Shown here one piece after another: positions 16,160 through 24,832 of a stretch of DNA of 40,293 bases. The notes beneath the pieces were generated by a model that was given only the letters and a program-made list of their open reading frames with translations, did no database searches and was not told the DNA's origin. Made by a program: the position numbers and the translations under genes. Within the stretch, counting starts at the first letter, position 1; each line of letters begins with the position of its first letter. This DNA comes from Candidatus Gastranaerophilales bacterium (GTDB taxonomy: Bacteria > Cyanobacteriota > Vampirovibrionia > Gastranaerophilales > Gastranaerophilaceae): the NCBI GenBank assembly GCA_944322545.1, contig CALUPF010000037.1:1-40293 (forward strand). Direction: 5' to 3'.

Positions 16160-16374
16160 ATGGATTCCCCTGTTCGGCGACGCTCGAACTTTTTAATACT
16201 GAAGTCAATCCTTTATTACAAAGCTCTGAAATTATTTTTCTCTTTAGACAGGTTGAAAGATTTTGGGCTGCGTAAATAAATTTTATATTTTGAATATTGT
16301 TTTCTATAAACCTTGATTTTCGATTTTAGTAAATATAAAATATAGTTGTTGTTATGCACCAATAGGCTTTATTT

Positions 16375-17412
16375 ATGAAACTGATTAAATTGATTCTTAA
16401 AATAATGTTTGATAAGCAAAAAGAACAAATAAAGAAAACTTATAATGAATATCACATTGAATCAAAATTAACAACAGCAAATAAATTAAAAATTTTAGGC
16501 TTTAGAATAATCCCTATTGTTATTACTGTGTTTTTAACACTTATTGGTTTAAACGGAATAACTCCATATAGCCTAAAATGGATTGCACTAGTTATACTTG
16601 GTGTTGTTTTGGTAATATTTTCAATTCTAAATATCTGGTATGATCTAATCAATAATGATGTTATTGATGACCTATATACATTACAGCAAAAAGAAAAATA
16701 TTATAGAAACACAATAGAATATCTTAAAGATATAAGTCTAAATATTTTTAAAGATGCTGCTTTTGTTGGACAACTTTTGTGGGCAATCGGAACTTTTAGT
16801 AATTTTTTGAGACAAGATGAAGCTACAAGAAGATCCAATTTAAGAAAGACAATTGAAAAAATAGTTCTTCAACTAAAAGATACTCTAGAATATACTAATG
16901 ATAGTGGTGAACTGATTTCTATTGCTATTTACATACACAATCCTAATACAAATATGTTAATTGATTACTTAAGTAAAAAATCTTTTTTGATGAAAAAGGG
17001 GAAAAGTGGAAGATCCTGGCATGTAAATTCAGAATCGCATTTAGCTCACACATTTCGAAGCGGAGAAGGTAGAGTTATATTTGATATAAGAGATTTTTAT
17101 CCTGGGGTAGCTGCCCCTCTTGAATATGACGATGATTTATATAGAGCTAGTGTCACTCATCCATTAACTTTTTTTAATGATAATTTTACTGTACGAGGTG
17201 TTTTTTGTGTTACTAGTAATCAAGAAGGAGCATTTTCTTGTGAAAATGACTTTGATGATGAAAAAATGGAAATTAGACGATTATTAGCAATAAAAGCTAA
17301 TACCATAATACTTTTTGGTATGGTAATAAATCTATTATTAGATATAACGTTCCCTGAAGCTAATGATAGGTTAATAGACGAAGTAGTTCAAAGAGAAAAT
17401 GTCAATAATTAA
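16375..17412 (+). CDS. Two-TM membrane protein with a possible C-terminal GAF-like domain
   Basis: 345 residues. A charged N terminus, two hydrophobic helices (about 42-61 and 68-89), a coiled-coil stretch (100-170), then a mixed domain (about 170-330) whose pattern ('GRSWHVNSESHLAHTF', 'RASVTHPLTFF', 'VRGVFCVTSN') resembles the GAF small-molecule-binding fold: a surface-exposed loop, then a strand reading 'G-V-F-C-V-T'. No kinase, cyclase, HD or nuclease motif follows. The cytoplasmic GAF-like part on a membrane anchor suggests a sensor or a membrane effector. Its setting between two tRNA genes suggests accessory, possibly acquired, DNA. The stop overlaps the convergent 53-residue gene by four bases. 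The GAF assignment is from pattern only. Confidence 0.6.
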   Translation: MKLIKLILKIMFDKQKEQIKKTYNEYHIESKLTTANKLKILGFRIIPIVITVFLTLIGLNGITPYSLKWIALVILGVVLVIFSILNIWYDLINNDVIDDLYTLQQKEKYYRNTIEYLKDISLNIFKDAAFVGQLLWAIGTFSNFLRQDEATRRSNLRKTIEKIVLQLKDTLEYTNDSGELISIAIYIHNPNTNMLIDYLSKKSFLMKKGKSGRSWHVNSESHLAHTFRSGEGRVIFDIRDFYPGVAAPLEYDDDLYRASVTHPLTFFNDNFTVRGVFCVTSNQEGAFSCENDFDDEKMEIRRLLAIKANTIILFGMVINLLLDITFPEANDRLIDEVVQRENVNN

Positions 17413-17570
17413 TAAAATTTACTACTTTTTGCAGGTTGAAAAACCCCCAATTCTTTAAATGATTTACGCATATCTGCAATGCGAGTATTATTATCGTTAC
17501 TAATTACCCAATTATTGGGGTTATATGTCTTATTATTATTTTTATTCTCATTTTTCATTGTATCGGACAT
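17409..17570 (-). CDS. 53-residue asparagine-rich protein
   Basis: The frame is open upstream to 17714, but the ATG at 17570 has a textbook AGGAGG six bases before it and a TATAAT -10 box just upstream, so I start here. The protein is very rich in Asn and Lys in its first half (MKNENKNNNKTYNPNN), and ends in a helical 'IADMRKSFKELGVF'. No membrane segment, no recognised family. Its stop overlaps the stop of the two-TM gene on the other strand, so transcription of one could interfere with the other. Confidence 0.6.
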   Translation of the reverse strand: MSDTMKNENKNNNKTYNPNNWVISNDNNTRIADMRKSFKELGVFQPAKSSKFY

Positions 17571-17766
17571 AATAGACCTCCTATTATTATAAAAGGATTT
17601 TCTATTTAACAAAATGCCTGCTTCTACATAAATGTAAATTTTTCTTATTAAACTATATACGCGCATTATAAAATAAAATTTAATCAATAACAATAAAAAT
17701 ATATAAATTATCATTTTTTTAATGTATTTTTTTTATACGTAACAATTATAACTATAACAAATTTTT

Positions 17767-17790
17767 CTTACCCATTTGGGTAAGATTTTT
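17767..17790. terminator. Bidirectional terminator-like palindrome
   Basis: CTTACCCA and TGGGTAAG face each other across TT (17767-17784), followed by ATTTTTAT on the plus strand and by AAAAATTTG on the minus. No intact gene ends here in either direction. Confidence 0.6.
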
Positions 17791-17916
17791 ATAAACGAAG
17801 AAATAATAACTTTTGATGAATACAAAAAACTTAGCGTTGATGAATATTATGTAAACAAATTTCTTAATCGATAAATTAACTGCTCTGTTCGAACTCTCAA
17901 ATCTAGATATATGGAA

Positions 17917-17946
17917 TAAAAAAGACGCTCTAAAAGCGTCTTTTTA
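17917..17946. terminator. Bidirectional terminator
   Basis: GACGCT (17924-17929) pairs with AGCGTC (17935-17940), flanked by A-run and T-run, so both strands can terminate. It sits directly beside the truncated copy of the tRNA-Asn 3' end. Confidence 0.75.
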
Positions 17947-17949
17947 AAA

Positions 17950-17971
17950 TGACTCCTCGGGTGAAGGACTC
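17950..17971 (-). repeat. Partial copy of the tRNA-Asn 3' end
   Basis: TGACTCCTCGGGTG-AA-GGACTC (plus strand) repeats TGGCTCCTCGGGTGGGACTC of tRNA-Asn (18155-18174) with one substitution and a two-base insertion. The terminator T-run plus AAAATG in front of it is shared too. It lies about 200 bases beyond the tRNA, in the same orientation, as an attachment-site duplication or a decayed tandem tRNA would. Confidence 0.6.
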
Positions 17972-18102
17972 AGTTGGCGAGTAGCAAAACGATTGAGTAT
18001 CGTTTTGCGTGTATGTAAAAACAAGGATAAGTTGAATATATAAGAGCCAATGGAGGGGAGAACCGTGAGAATTTTAGGATAAAATCCGAATCGTGAGAGT
18101 CC
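17966..18102. ncRNA. Possible structured RNA element of unknown type
   Basis: Nested complementary segments: GGACTC (17966-17971) with GAGTCC (18097-18102), TTGGC (17974-17978) with GCCAA (18046-18050), and a perfect ten-pair hairpin GCAAAACGAT/ATCGTTTTGC (17984-18008). A smaller hairpin GGATaaaATCC lies near 18077. No ORF or ribosome binding site is present. Both sides have bidirectional terminators, so the strand is undecided. I could not match it to SRP, 6S, tmRNA, RNase P, a riboswitch or a group I/II intron. It may also be only the decayed interior of an inserted element. Confidence 0.35.
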
Positions 18103-18120
18103 CAGTAAATAAAAAGCACA

Positions 18121-18150
18121 AAAAAAAGAAGGCTTAACGCCTTCTTTTTA
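18121..18150. terminator. Terminator after tRNA-Asn
   Basis: AGAAGGC (18127-18133) pairs with GCCTTCT (18139-18145) around TTAAC. On the minus strand it is followed by an eight-T run, ending the tRNA-Asn transcript; it can also act on the plus strand. Near-copy of the hairpin at 16130-16159. Confidence 0.8.
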
Positions 18151-18154
18151 AAAA

Positions 18155-18229
<75 letters not shown>

Positions 18230-18245
18230 ATAACTCTGTAAGATT

Positions 18246-18273
18246 ATTATAACAAAACAAAATTTCTTGTAAA
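18246..18273 (-). promoter_or_regulatory. tRNA-Asn promoter
   Basis: On the minus strand TTTACA (18273-18268), a 16-base spacer, and a perfect TATAAT (18251-18246), 16 bases before the tRNA. It lies between the mutS2 stop and the tRNA. Confidence 0.65.
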
Positions 18274-18287
18274 TAGTTTTTTTTATT

Positions 18288-20657
18288 TTAATTTATATCA
18301 ACTATTGTAACACCGTTTCCACCTTCTGAATCCTCACCTTGTCTGTATTTTGCAACATATGGTGAATCATCAAGATAGCTTCTAACAGCTTGTCTTAGTT
18401 GACCTGTACCATGCCCATGTATAATTTCAACAGGTGAAAGATTAACCATGCTTGCTTTATCTAAGTATGCATCTAGTTCTGATAGTGCGTCATCGATTCT
18501 AAATCCTCGAAGATCTAGCTTAGCAGACATGCTTATTCTTTCTGCAATGTATTTTTTGCTGCCGAGATTAATTTTCTTTTTGATAATATCTTTTTGCCTT
18601 TTTAGATTTTTGGCTAATTTTTTTATGTTTACACTTGTTTTAAGTTGTCCTACAAGCACTTGTAGGTTACCGTTTTTGTCAGGTAGTGTTTCTATTGTCA
18701 CGTCTTGATCAAGACCTTTAATTACGGCTTTTGCTCCAATTTTAATGTCTTCTTGTGTTAGTTCTGTATATTTTACATCTACTTTTTCAAAATCCTTTGC
18801 GTAGTTTTCTGCTGCTTTTGAGCCTTTTTGTGAAAGCTTTTTATAGGATTTTATTGCATTTTCTTTTGTCTTGTTGTGGTTAAGGTTTTCTATTACTTTT
18901 TTTATTTGAACTTTTGCTTCTTGTAGATTGTCTTCATAGCGTCTTTTGAAGTCTTTGATTGTTTTTCTTTTTTGTGAGTTTAGGTTTTCCAAAAGTTCAT
19001 TATATTCTTTGTATTTTTCTTCAGATTTTGTTTTTAGCTCTTCTGCTTCTTGTGTTAGTTTGTTTAATTGCGTATATTTTTCTTGAAGAGATGATAGTAT
19101 TTTTGATTCTTCTGTCACTTGTGAGCTGTAATATGATTGAGCTTTGTCTGTAATTGTCGTGTCTATTCCAAAGTTTTTGGCTATCGCAAATGCATTGGAT
19201 GCTCCTGGAACTCCGAGTCTTAGTTTGTATGTTGGACTAAGTGTTTCAGAATCAAAATCGACAGAAGCATTTTGGAATGAATTATTATTAAATGGCAATG
19301 ATTTTAATTCATTAAAATGGGTTGTTATGACAGAACAAGCACCTTTGTTTACAAACTCTTCCATAACTGCTCGTGCTAGTGAAGCACCTTCTTTTGGGTC
19401 CGTTCCTGCTGCAATTTCATCTATTAAAATAAAAGTGTCTTTATCAGCATTGTCTAAAATATTTTTTATGTTTTTTATGTGAGATGAAAAAGTTGAAAGA
19501 CTTTGGATTATATTTTGATCGTCACCAATTTCCGCAAAAAGCTTTTTAAATGGGTAGACTTTTGCGTTGAAACAAGGTAGATGCATTCCCGCACGAGTCA
19601 TTGCTATGTATAAAGCAACAGTTTTTAAAACAACTGTTTTCCCACCCGCGTTTGAACCTGTAATTATAATGGATTTATATGGATTACCTATTGAAAAATC
19701 GTTGTCTATTACTTTATCTAAGATTGATAACAACACAGGATTTTTCATTGCTTTAAATTCAAGTGCTGGTGATTCAATGATCTCGGGCTCACATGCGTCT
19801 ATTGCTGTTGAATATTTTGCTTTTGCAAATATGAAATCAAGTTCAATAATTGTATAAAAAGATTGTTCAATTTCTTCGTAATGTATAGATAATTCAGAGG
19901 AAAGTTCTTTTATTATTCTATGTATTTCTGCTTCTATTTCGATTTCAAGCTCACGTAACTTGTTATTTAATCCTACAATTTGTTTAGGCTCAATAAAATA
20001 TGTCTGACCTGATTGTGAGATATCGTGAACTATGCCTTGTATTTTATTTTTTGATTCTGCTTTAACTTGAAAAACTATACGATTGTCGCGAAGTGTGTAT
20101 ACAGAATCTTGAAGATAGCTAGAAAATGTTGAACTTTTCATAAGCTCAGAAACTGTTGTTTTTATATTTTCTTCAGTTGAACGTTTAGATTGAAAAAGTG
20201 CTTTTAGTTCAGGAGTTGCTGATTCTTTTATATTGAAATTAGCGTCAAAAATGTTTTCGATTTTCTCTTCTATTTCACTTAATACAAAAAGTTTTTCTGT
20301 GTATTTTATTAATTCATTTTGTTCTGAGGCATATTTATGAAGAAATGATGAAACTTTTCTTGTTGTAACTAAAATTTCATAGACATCTTTTACGTCTTCT
20401 AAACTTAGCGTTATTTTGTTTTTTAGAATAGATAATGCATTTTTTATATCAGGGATGTTTGAGATAGGCACTGCAGATGCACTTAACCTGTATGCATTTT
20501 GAGCTTGAGTTGTGATGGATTGAGCTAGTCTTATTTCTTCTGTGTTTTCTAAAGGAAGTGCATTTTTACAACGAAGCTTTCCAAGATCACTAGAAGCATA
20601 GCTGCTCAAAATATCTAAAACTTTATCAAATTCTATTGTTTTTAACGTTTTATCCAA
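18288..20657 (-). CDS. mutS2: MutS2 ATPase/endonuclease with Smr domain
   Basis: 789 residues, the family's usual length. MutS core: Walker A TGSNAGGKT (333-341), Walker B 'FILIDEIAAGTDPKEG', and the ST/H-motif 'VITTHFNELK'. A long coiled coil (about 505-600) follows, and a C-terminal Smr nuclease-like domain from about 711, with LDLRG and the HGHGTG motif. MutS2 lacks the mismatch-recognition domains of MutS; it suppresses recombination and, in some bacteria, acts on collided ribosomes. Translation starts at TTG (20657), which has GAGGT eight bases upstream and gives the expected MDKTLKTIEFDKVL beginning; no ATG fits. Confidence 0.95.
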   Translation of the reverse strand: MDKTLKTIEFDKVLDILSSYASSDLGKLRCKNALPLENTEEIRLAQSITTQAQNAYRLSASAVPISNIPDIKNALSILKNKITLSLEDVKDVYEILVTTRKVSSFLHKYASEQNELIKYTEKLFVLSEIEEKIENIFDANFNIKESATPELKALFQSKRSTEENIKTTVSELMKSSTFSSYLQDSVYTLRDNRIVFQVKAESKNKIQGIVHDISQSGQTYFIEPKQIVGLNNKLRELEIEIEAEIHRIIKELSSELSIHYEEIEQSFYTIIELDFIFAKAKYSTAIDACEPEIIESPALEFKAMKNPVLLSILDKVIDNDFSIGNPYKSIIITGSNAGGKTVVLKTVALYIAMTRAGMHLPCFNAKVYPFKKLFAEIGDDQNIIQSLSTFSSHIKNIKNILDNADKDTFILIDEIAAGTDPKEGASLARAVMEEFVNKGACSVITTHFNELKSLPFNNNSFQNASVDFDSETLSPTYKLRLGVPGASNAFAIAKNFGIDTTITDKAQSYYSSQVTEESKILSSLQEKYTQLNKLTQEAEELKTKSEEKYKEYNELLENLNSQKRKTIKDFKRRYEDNLQEAKVQIKKVIENLNHNKTKENAIKSYKKLSQKGSKAAENYAKDFEKVDVKYTELTQEDIKIGAKAVIKGLDQDVTIETLPDKNGNLQVLVGQLKTSVNIKKLAKNLKRQKDIIKKKINLGSKKYIAERISMSAKLDLRGFRIDDALSELDAYLDKASMVNLSPVEIIHGHGTGQLRQAVRSYLDDSPYVAKYRQGEDSEGGNGVTIVDIN

Positions 20658-20784
20658 GATGATGACCTCTTGGTAAATTATAACTGAAACATATCTGATA
20701 CAGAAGAATATAGTCCTTTTTTATATACATAACTTTTTTGTTTTTTGTATAATGTTTTTGTATTTATACACAAGGAGCCGAATT

Positions 20785-23073
20785 ATGGAGAATATAAATA
20801 AAACAGCTCATAGTGAGCTTGAAAAATCACTTTTTGAATCAGTTAATTCAAAAACACCTGATTATATAAAAATGAACAAGTTAGTTGATTTATCTAACAA
20901 AAATGAGTTTACTTTTAGACTAAAAAAAGAGCATCTTGAACAATATGACGCGGATAAAAATCCAGAAGGTCTAAATTTAAAAGAATGGTTTGCTGGATAT
21001 GCAAAAGAGGCAGAGGTTTCAACAGCAGGTATTCGTGGACCTCAAAATATTTTATATCCTCATGATACAAGATTCCCTATTAACTTAATTGGTATAATGC
21101 TTGCAACAGAAGCTAAAGCGTTAGTAGCTAATGAATTGTATCCTAACGCTGAACTTATTAAATTGGCAGGATGTGAAGTTAGATATAACTCTCAAGAGTT
21201 TCTTGAGTTGATAGCTCGTATTCAAGCTGCCCATGGCATTAAAACAATAGTTCCAAAAGGAAGAAAAACTATTCCTATTTGGATGGCTTCATTTTTAGCT
21301 TTTAAGTTAGATTTACTAGGCGGTGAATACATTACATCTAGTCATGGTATATCAGTTAAAAATGCAACAAAAGACCTTAATTCTCAAGGTAGTCAGTATC
21401 TTCCTGAAGAATCTATGTTATTTGTTGATAAAATTAAGTACATTTTTAATGAAGTTGAAAAAAATGGTTACTATGATATAAAAATTGCAGCTAATGATAA
21501 TCCATTAATTTCAGAAGAAGTAATGACTGAATTAGATGATGGTATCAAATTATATAAACAATATCTTTTAGATGGTGTTGCAAAAGACTCTAATTTGAAC
21601 ATTATCAAAGGCTTGAAAAATAACATTGTAATTGAAAACGTTGGTGGTTCTGCTTGTAGAACTTTAAGCAGAATCCTTAATAAAATGGATATAGATAGTC
21701 ATTTTGTTTGGATGAATATGCAAGAAGATCCGTTTTTCCACGGAATCGGTAAATATGACACAGACCCTAAAGGAAATAAAACTTTTTATGACTATTCAGT
21801 TGATGCAACTGTATTGTCAAAAGACAAAGACGGAAAGCCTTATTTCCCTGTAATTAAGTCTTTAAATTATGATGAAAAACTTAAAGATTTTCCTGTTGGA
21901 ACTGCTGTGTTCATTACAGATCCTGATCATGACAGATTGACAGTTTGTCAGATTGAATCTAAAGATAAAACTGATTATCTAAAAGGCTTAGGTGTTGATT
22001 ACGTAGATTTAGGAAACGACAGAATTTTAACTGTATTTACTGCAAATCAATCATTTTTAATGATTATGGATTTTTGGGCAAATCAGCTTAAAAAAGAAGG
22101 TCTATATGACAAGCATCCTCGATTTATGATTAAAACAACTGCTTCTGCTCGTTCTTGGGATGAATGGGCAAAGAAAAATAACATTAATGTTGTCAATGTG
22201 CCAGTTGGCTTCAAAGAAATTGCTAATGTTATGAAAAAAGTTGAAAAACAAATAGCTGACAATCCGCAAAAAGATGTTGTCGTGACTGATGTTTTAGGAA
22301 ATGACATTAATTTAGGCGTTAACCCTAAATTGATTTTTGGCGGTGAAGAATCAGGCGGCATGATTATTGGTTCAGAAGAACTTATTAAATCTCAAGCTGG
22401 TAGAGTAGCTGTTGCGATGAGAGAAAAAAGTGCGACTGAGGCAATTGTTGTAGCTTCTGCATTGGTTGCATTTTTAGAAAAAGAAAATAAAACAATGTCA
22501 GAATATCTAGATGATGTATTCAAAACAAATTCTATTATCTCAAAATTTGATATTAGAGAAGATATTGCTTATTACAATGAATCAGAACCTGATATTGAAA
22601 AATTGAAACTTGCTAAAAAAGAAGGCGAAGCTCAAAGAACTAAAAATGATGTGTTCTATTTAACAATGGCTGTTGCTAAAAATAAAGGCAAATTGAACTT
22701 AGAGCAAATAAAAGAAATTCTTTCTGATACATTTAAAGAATTGAATTTTGATAATTTGATCGATGTGAAATTTGTAGGTGATGGAACATATCTTGAATTT
22801 GATGATAAATTCATTGAAATTCGTCCATCTGGTACTGATGCGAAAACAAAAGCATATGGTGCTGGTGCTAATAAGGAAGAAATTAAGAAATTTGCTCGTA
22901 TAATGGGTAATTATTCAGGTGATTTGACTGAAGTTTATGAAAAATATGTAGATATGGATCTATATAAAAATTCAAAAGAAATATCTTTTGAACAGTATGC
23001 GATATTTACTAATAAGGATGCAAATAACGATAAATTTGTAATCCCAGATTATAGTAAAACTCTTAAATTTTAG
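20785..23073 (+). CDS. Large alpha-D-phosphohexomutase (phosphoglucomutase/phosphomannomutase-like)
   Basis: A 762-residue member of the phosphohexomutase superfamily, which moves phosphate between C1 and C6 of hexoses. All four active-site segments are there: the phosphoserine loop TSSHG (184-188, in place of the usual TASHNP), the magnesium loop DPDHDR (379-384), the sugar loop GGEESGG (519-525) and the phosphate loop RPSGTDAKTK (680-689). Typical enzymes have 450-580 residues, so roughly 200 residues of insertions are present, mainly between the serine and metal loops. The frame is open further upstream, but ATG at 20785 has AAGGAG before it. A TATAAT -10 box (20748-20753) with TATACA (20724-20729) precedes it. 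Confidence 0.82.
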   Translation: MENINKTAHSELEKSLFESVNSKTPDYIKMNKLVDLSNKNEFTFRLKKEHLEQYDADKNPEGLNLKEWFAGYAKEAEVSTAGIRGPQNILYPHDTRFPINLIGIMLATEAKALVANELYPNAELIKLAGCEVRYNSQEFLELIARIQAAHGIKTIVPKGRKTIPIWMASFLAFKLDLLGGEYITSSHGISVKNATKDLNSQGSQYLPEESMLFVDKIKYIFNEVEKNGYYDIKIAANDNPLISEEVMTELDDGIKLYKQYLLDGVAKDSNLNIIKGLKNNIVIENVGGSACRTLSRILNKMDIDSHFVWMNMQEDPFFHGIGKYDTDPKGNKTFYDYSVDATVLSKDKDGKPYFPVIKSLNYDEKLKDFPVGTAVFITDPDHDRLTVCQIESKDKTDYLKGLGVDYVDLGNDRILTVFTANQSFLMIMDFWANQLKKEGLYDKHPRFMIKTTASARSWDEWAKKNNINVVNVPVGFKEIANVMKKVEKQIADNPQKDVVVTDVLGNDINLGVNPKLIFGGEESGGMIIGSEELIKSQAGRVAVAMREKSATEAIVVASALVAFLEKENKTMSEYLDDVFKTNSIISKFDIREDIAYYNESEPDIEKLKLAKKEGEAQRTKNDVFYLTMAVAKNKGKLNLEQIKEILSDTFKELNFDNLIDVKFVGDGTYLEFDDKFIEIRPSGTDAKTKAYGAGANKEEIKKFARIMGNYSGDLTEVYEKYVDMDLYKNSKEISFEQYAIFTNKDANNDKFVIPDYSKTLKF

Positions 23074-23076
23074 TCA

Positions 23077-23925
23077 TTAAAACTGAAAAAAGCTTTTTTT
23101 CTTATATATTTCTTTAATGGTGTTTGCATCTCTATTTGAGAGATGCACATCATTAGTGTAGTTGTTTGGATAAAGTATGTCATTGCTACTTGAACTATGA
23201 CCATGCATTCCAAGTGCATGACCTATTTCATGTAAAACAACAGGATATACTTGTGCATATGAACGCATTTTGTTGGAATCAGTTCTTTGTAAAATTTGAA
23301 TTGTTGCTGATGTGTTCATATCTCCAATATATTTTAATGTTGTCAAACCTATGTTATCTTCAGATACTGAACCATTTACTTTGTCAACGAAATATACTTT
23401 TATTTGCCCTTGTTTTTCATTTGTTACAAACTGGAAGGATACCATATTTTGAGTTTTTCTTTGCCATTCATAAAAAGCATTGATTGAATAGTTTCTATAT
23501 GCACTAGGTTGAATCCAGACTTTTATTGGCATTTTATACCATTTTGTAGCTTTATCTAAATTTGTAAGGTAGTTGCCTGTATCATTTAATTTAGCTTTTT
23601 GCACGGCAAGCATTTTTTGTCTGACTTTTTCTGCTTCACTACGTGAATATCTGCCTATATTACTATTTGGGTATTTATCTGCAATGTATCTGTATTGGTT
23701 GTATGCAAGACTATATTGTCTGCTGTAAAACAGTGATGCTGCGTAATAAAACCTAGATTGTATATCATTACTGTTTGCCTGAACGATATTATGATAACAT
23801 TTGCTAGCTTGGGTGAATTTTTGATCATTATAAAATGATTTACAAGTGTTTGTACTATATCCATATACACTTTGTATGAAAAAAAATAATATAAATATTG
23901 CATAAATGATTTTTTTATTACCCAT
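23077..23925 (-). CDS. Secreted matrixin-like (M10-type) zinc protease
   Basis: 282 residues with an N-terminal signal peptide or anchor (about 5-22). Residues 28-95 look like one or two TPR-type helix pairs ('YYAASLFYSRQYSLAYNQYRYI'). The protease domain (about 130-282) has HEIGHALGMHGHS: ligands H232, H236 and probably H243, catalytic E233. The third His is one position later than in the classical HExxHxxGxxH, matching the bacterial HExxHxxGxxxH variant. The Met-turn is DILYP (249-253), with Leu where Met is expected. Probably exported and acting at the envelope or outside; target unknown. It converges on the phosphohexomutase, with three bases between stops. Confidence 0.8.
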   Translation of the reverse strand: MGNKKIIYAIFILFFFIQSVYGYSTNTCKSFYNDQKFTQASKCYHNIVQANSNDIQSRFYYAASLFYSRQYSLAYNQYRYIADKYPNSNIGRYSRSEAEKVRQKMLAVQKAKLNDTGNYLTNLDKATKWYKMPIKVWIQPSAYRNYSINAFYEWQRKTQNMVSFQFVTNEKQGQIKVYFVDKVNGSVSEDNIGLTTLKYIGDMNTSATIQILQRTDSNKMRSYAQVYPVVLHEIGHALGMHGHSSSSNDILYPNNYTNDVHLSNRDANTIKEIYKKKSFFQF

Positions 23926-23970
23926 ACGGAGATAATACCATATTTTTTTCTATTTAGACCAGTTGTTTTA

Positions 23971-23999
23971 TTGTGTAAATCTAAAAAAAATAATATAAT
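23971..23999 (+). promoter_or_regulatory. Promoter of the DUF4013-like gene
   Basis: TTGTGT (23971-23976), a 17-base spacer and a perfect TATAAT (23994-23999), 34 bases upstream of the start codon. Confidence 0.6.
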
Positions 24000-24033
24000 G
24001 TTTTAGATTGTGTTTATGCATAAGGAGAAAATT

Positions 24034-24795
24034 ATGAAATTTGATTTTGAAAAATCACTAACTTATATAACTAACGATGCCCAATGGGTTAGTAAGCTTT
24101 TGATTGGTGCTTTGTTGGTATTTGGATGTTTTGCTATTTTCTTTATTCCTGTGTTGTTAATGTTGATTTTTCATTCAGCAATAGCTACTGTGTGTGCTTT
24201 AGTTGTTTGTTTCATTGCATCGATAGTCTTGTTACTAGCAATCTCTGGATATTTTTGTATTACATCTAATCTTAGGATAAATGATGATAATGCACTGTTA
24301 CCCGAGTGGAAAGATTTTGGAAAGTTTATCTTAGCTGGTTTAAAATATTTTGTTGGATATTTTATTTACGTTTTACCTTTATTTTTCTTTGGTTCAATAT
24401 TTATGTTTTTGTTGGTTTTTTCAACCACTAGTAGTAACTCTTCAGCTTTTTCATCAGTTATTTCATTTTTAATTATTACTTTAATTGGTGCAGCTGTATT
24501 GTTTTTATATGTTTTGACAATGTTGTTTATGCCTTTGATGTTGGCAAATTTCAACAAAAATTTAAAGATTTTGTCTTTTGTTGATTTGAAAGATGCATTT
24601 ACTATGCTAAAAGATAATGTTGGTAATTATGCAGTATTAATATTGCTATTTATTGCAATTTCTTTATTAGGACAGGTTGTGTGTTCAATTTTATGTTTGA
24701 CTGTAATAGGCATAATATTGCTTCCTGTTGTTTATTTCTATATTTATTTTGTTTTAGCAGATGTAATTGCTCAATTTGTAAACTCTAAATCATAG
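24034..24795 (+). CDS. DUF4013-like multi-pass membrane protein
   Basis: 253 residues with about six hydrophobic helices. The cytosolic segment 'LLPEWKDFGKFILAGLKYF' after the second helix pair is characteristic of DUF4013 proteins, whose function is unknown. The frame is open eight codons further up, but the ATG at 24034 has TAAGGAGAAA before it and gives a charged amphipathic start (MKFDFEKSLTYI) usual for the family. It has its own promoter and precedes thiL by 37 bases. Confidence 0.72.
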   Translation: MKFDFEKSLTYITNDAQWVSKLLIGALLVFGCFAIFFIPVLLMLIFHSAIATVCALVVCFIASIVLLLAISGYFCITSNLRINDDNALLPEWKDFGKFILAGLKYFVGYFIYVLPLFFFGSIFMFLLVFSTTSSNSSAFSSVISFLIITLIGAAVLFLYVLTMLFMPLMLANFNKNLKILSFVDLKDAFTMLKDNVGNYAVLILLFIAISLLGQVVCSILCLTVIGIILLPVVYFYIYFVLADVIAQFVNSKS

Positions 24796-24832
24796 AGTGA
24801 AAATATAAAATTCAGCATGATAAAATTGCTTT

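Larger units (their letters stand above)
16068..16374. other. Gene-poor interval between tRNA-Gln and the two-TM/GAF-like gene
   Basis: Holds the tRNA-Gln promoter (16082-16111), a terminator-like stem (16130-16159), and just beyond it a hairpin GTTCG/CGAAC (16170-16187). Read on the minus strand, that hairpin plus the next bases (GTTCG ... CGAAC, then AGGGGAA-T-CCA) resembles a degraded tRNA T arm and 3' end. An ORF of 60 codons (16093-16275) overlaps these structures and has no ribosome binding site, so I do not call it. TTGATT (-35) and TAAAAT (-10), 17 bases apart at about 16313-16341, may be the promoter of the gene at 16375. Confidence 0.4.
17571..17949. other. Gene-poor interval with a possible gene remnant
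   Basis: Contains the promoter of the 53-residue gene, then a terminator-like palindrome (17767-17784). From 17758 to 17874 on the plus strand one frame is open for 38 codons and ends in a plausible protein-like stretch (IITFDEYKKLSVDEYY), but it has no start codon and runs through the palindrome, so it is at best the tail of a lost gene. A second terminator follows at 17917-17946. Confidence 0.35.

Noticed and set aside
16093..16275. 60-codon plus-strand ORF between tRNA-Gln and the two-TM gene.
   Set aside because: It runs through a terminator hairpin, has no ribosome binding site, and its residues look random.
17758..17874. 38-codon open frame with a protein-like end.
   Set aside because: No start codon, and it crosses a palindrome; at best a remnant of a lost gene.
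17966..18102. Retron-like msr layout: terminal inverted repeat, TAGC, then a hairpin.
   Set aside because: No reverse transcriptase gene lies anywhere in the window and there is no long msd stem, so the match is superficial.
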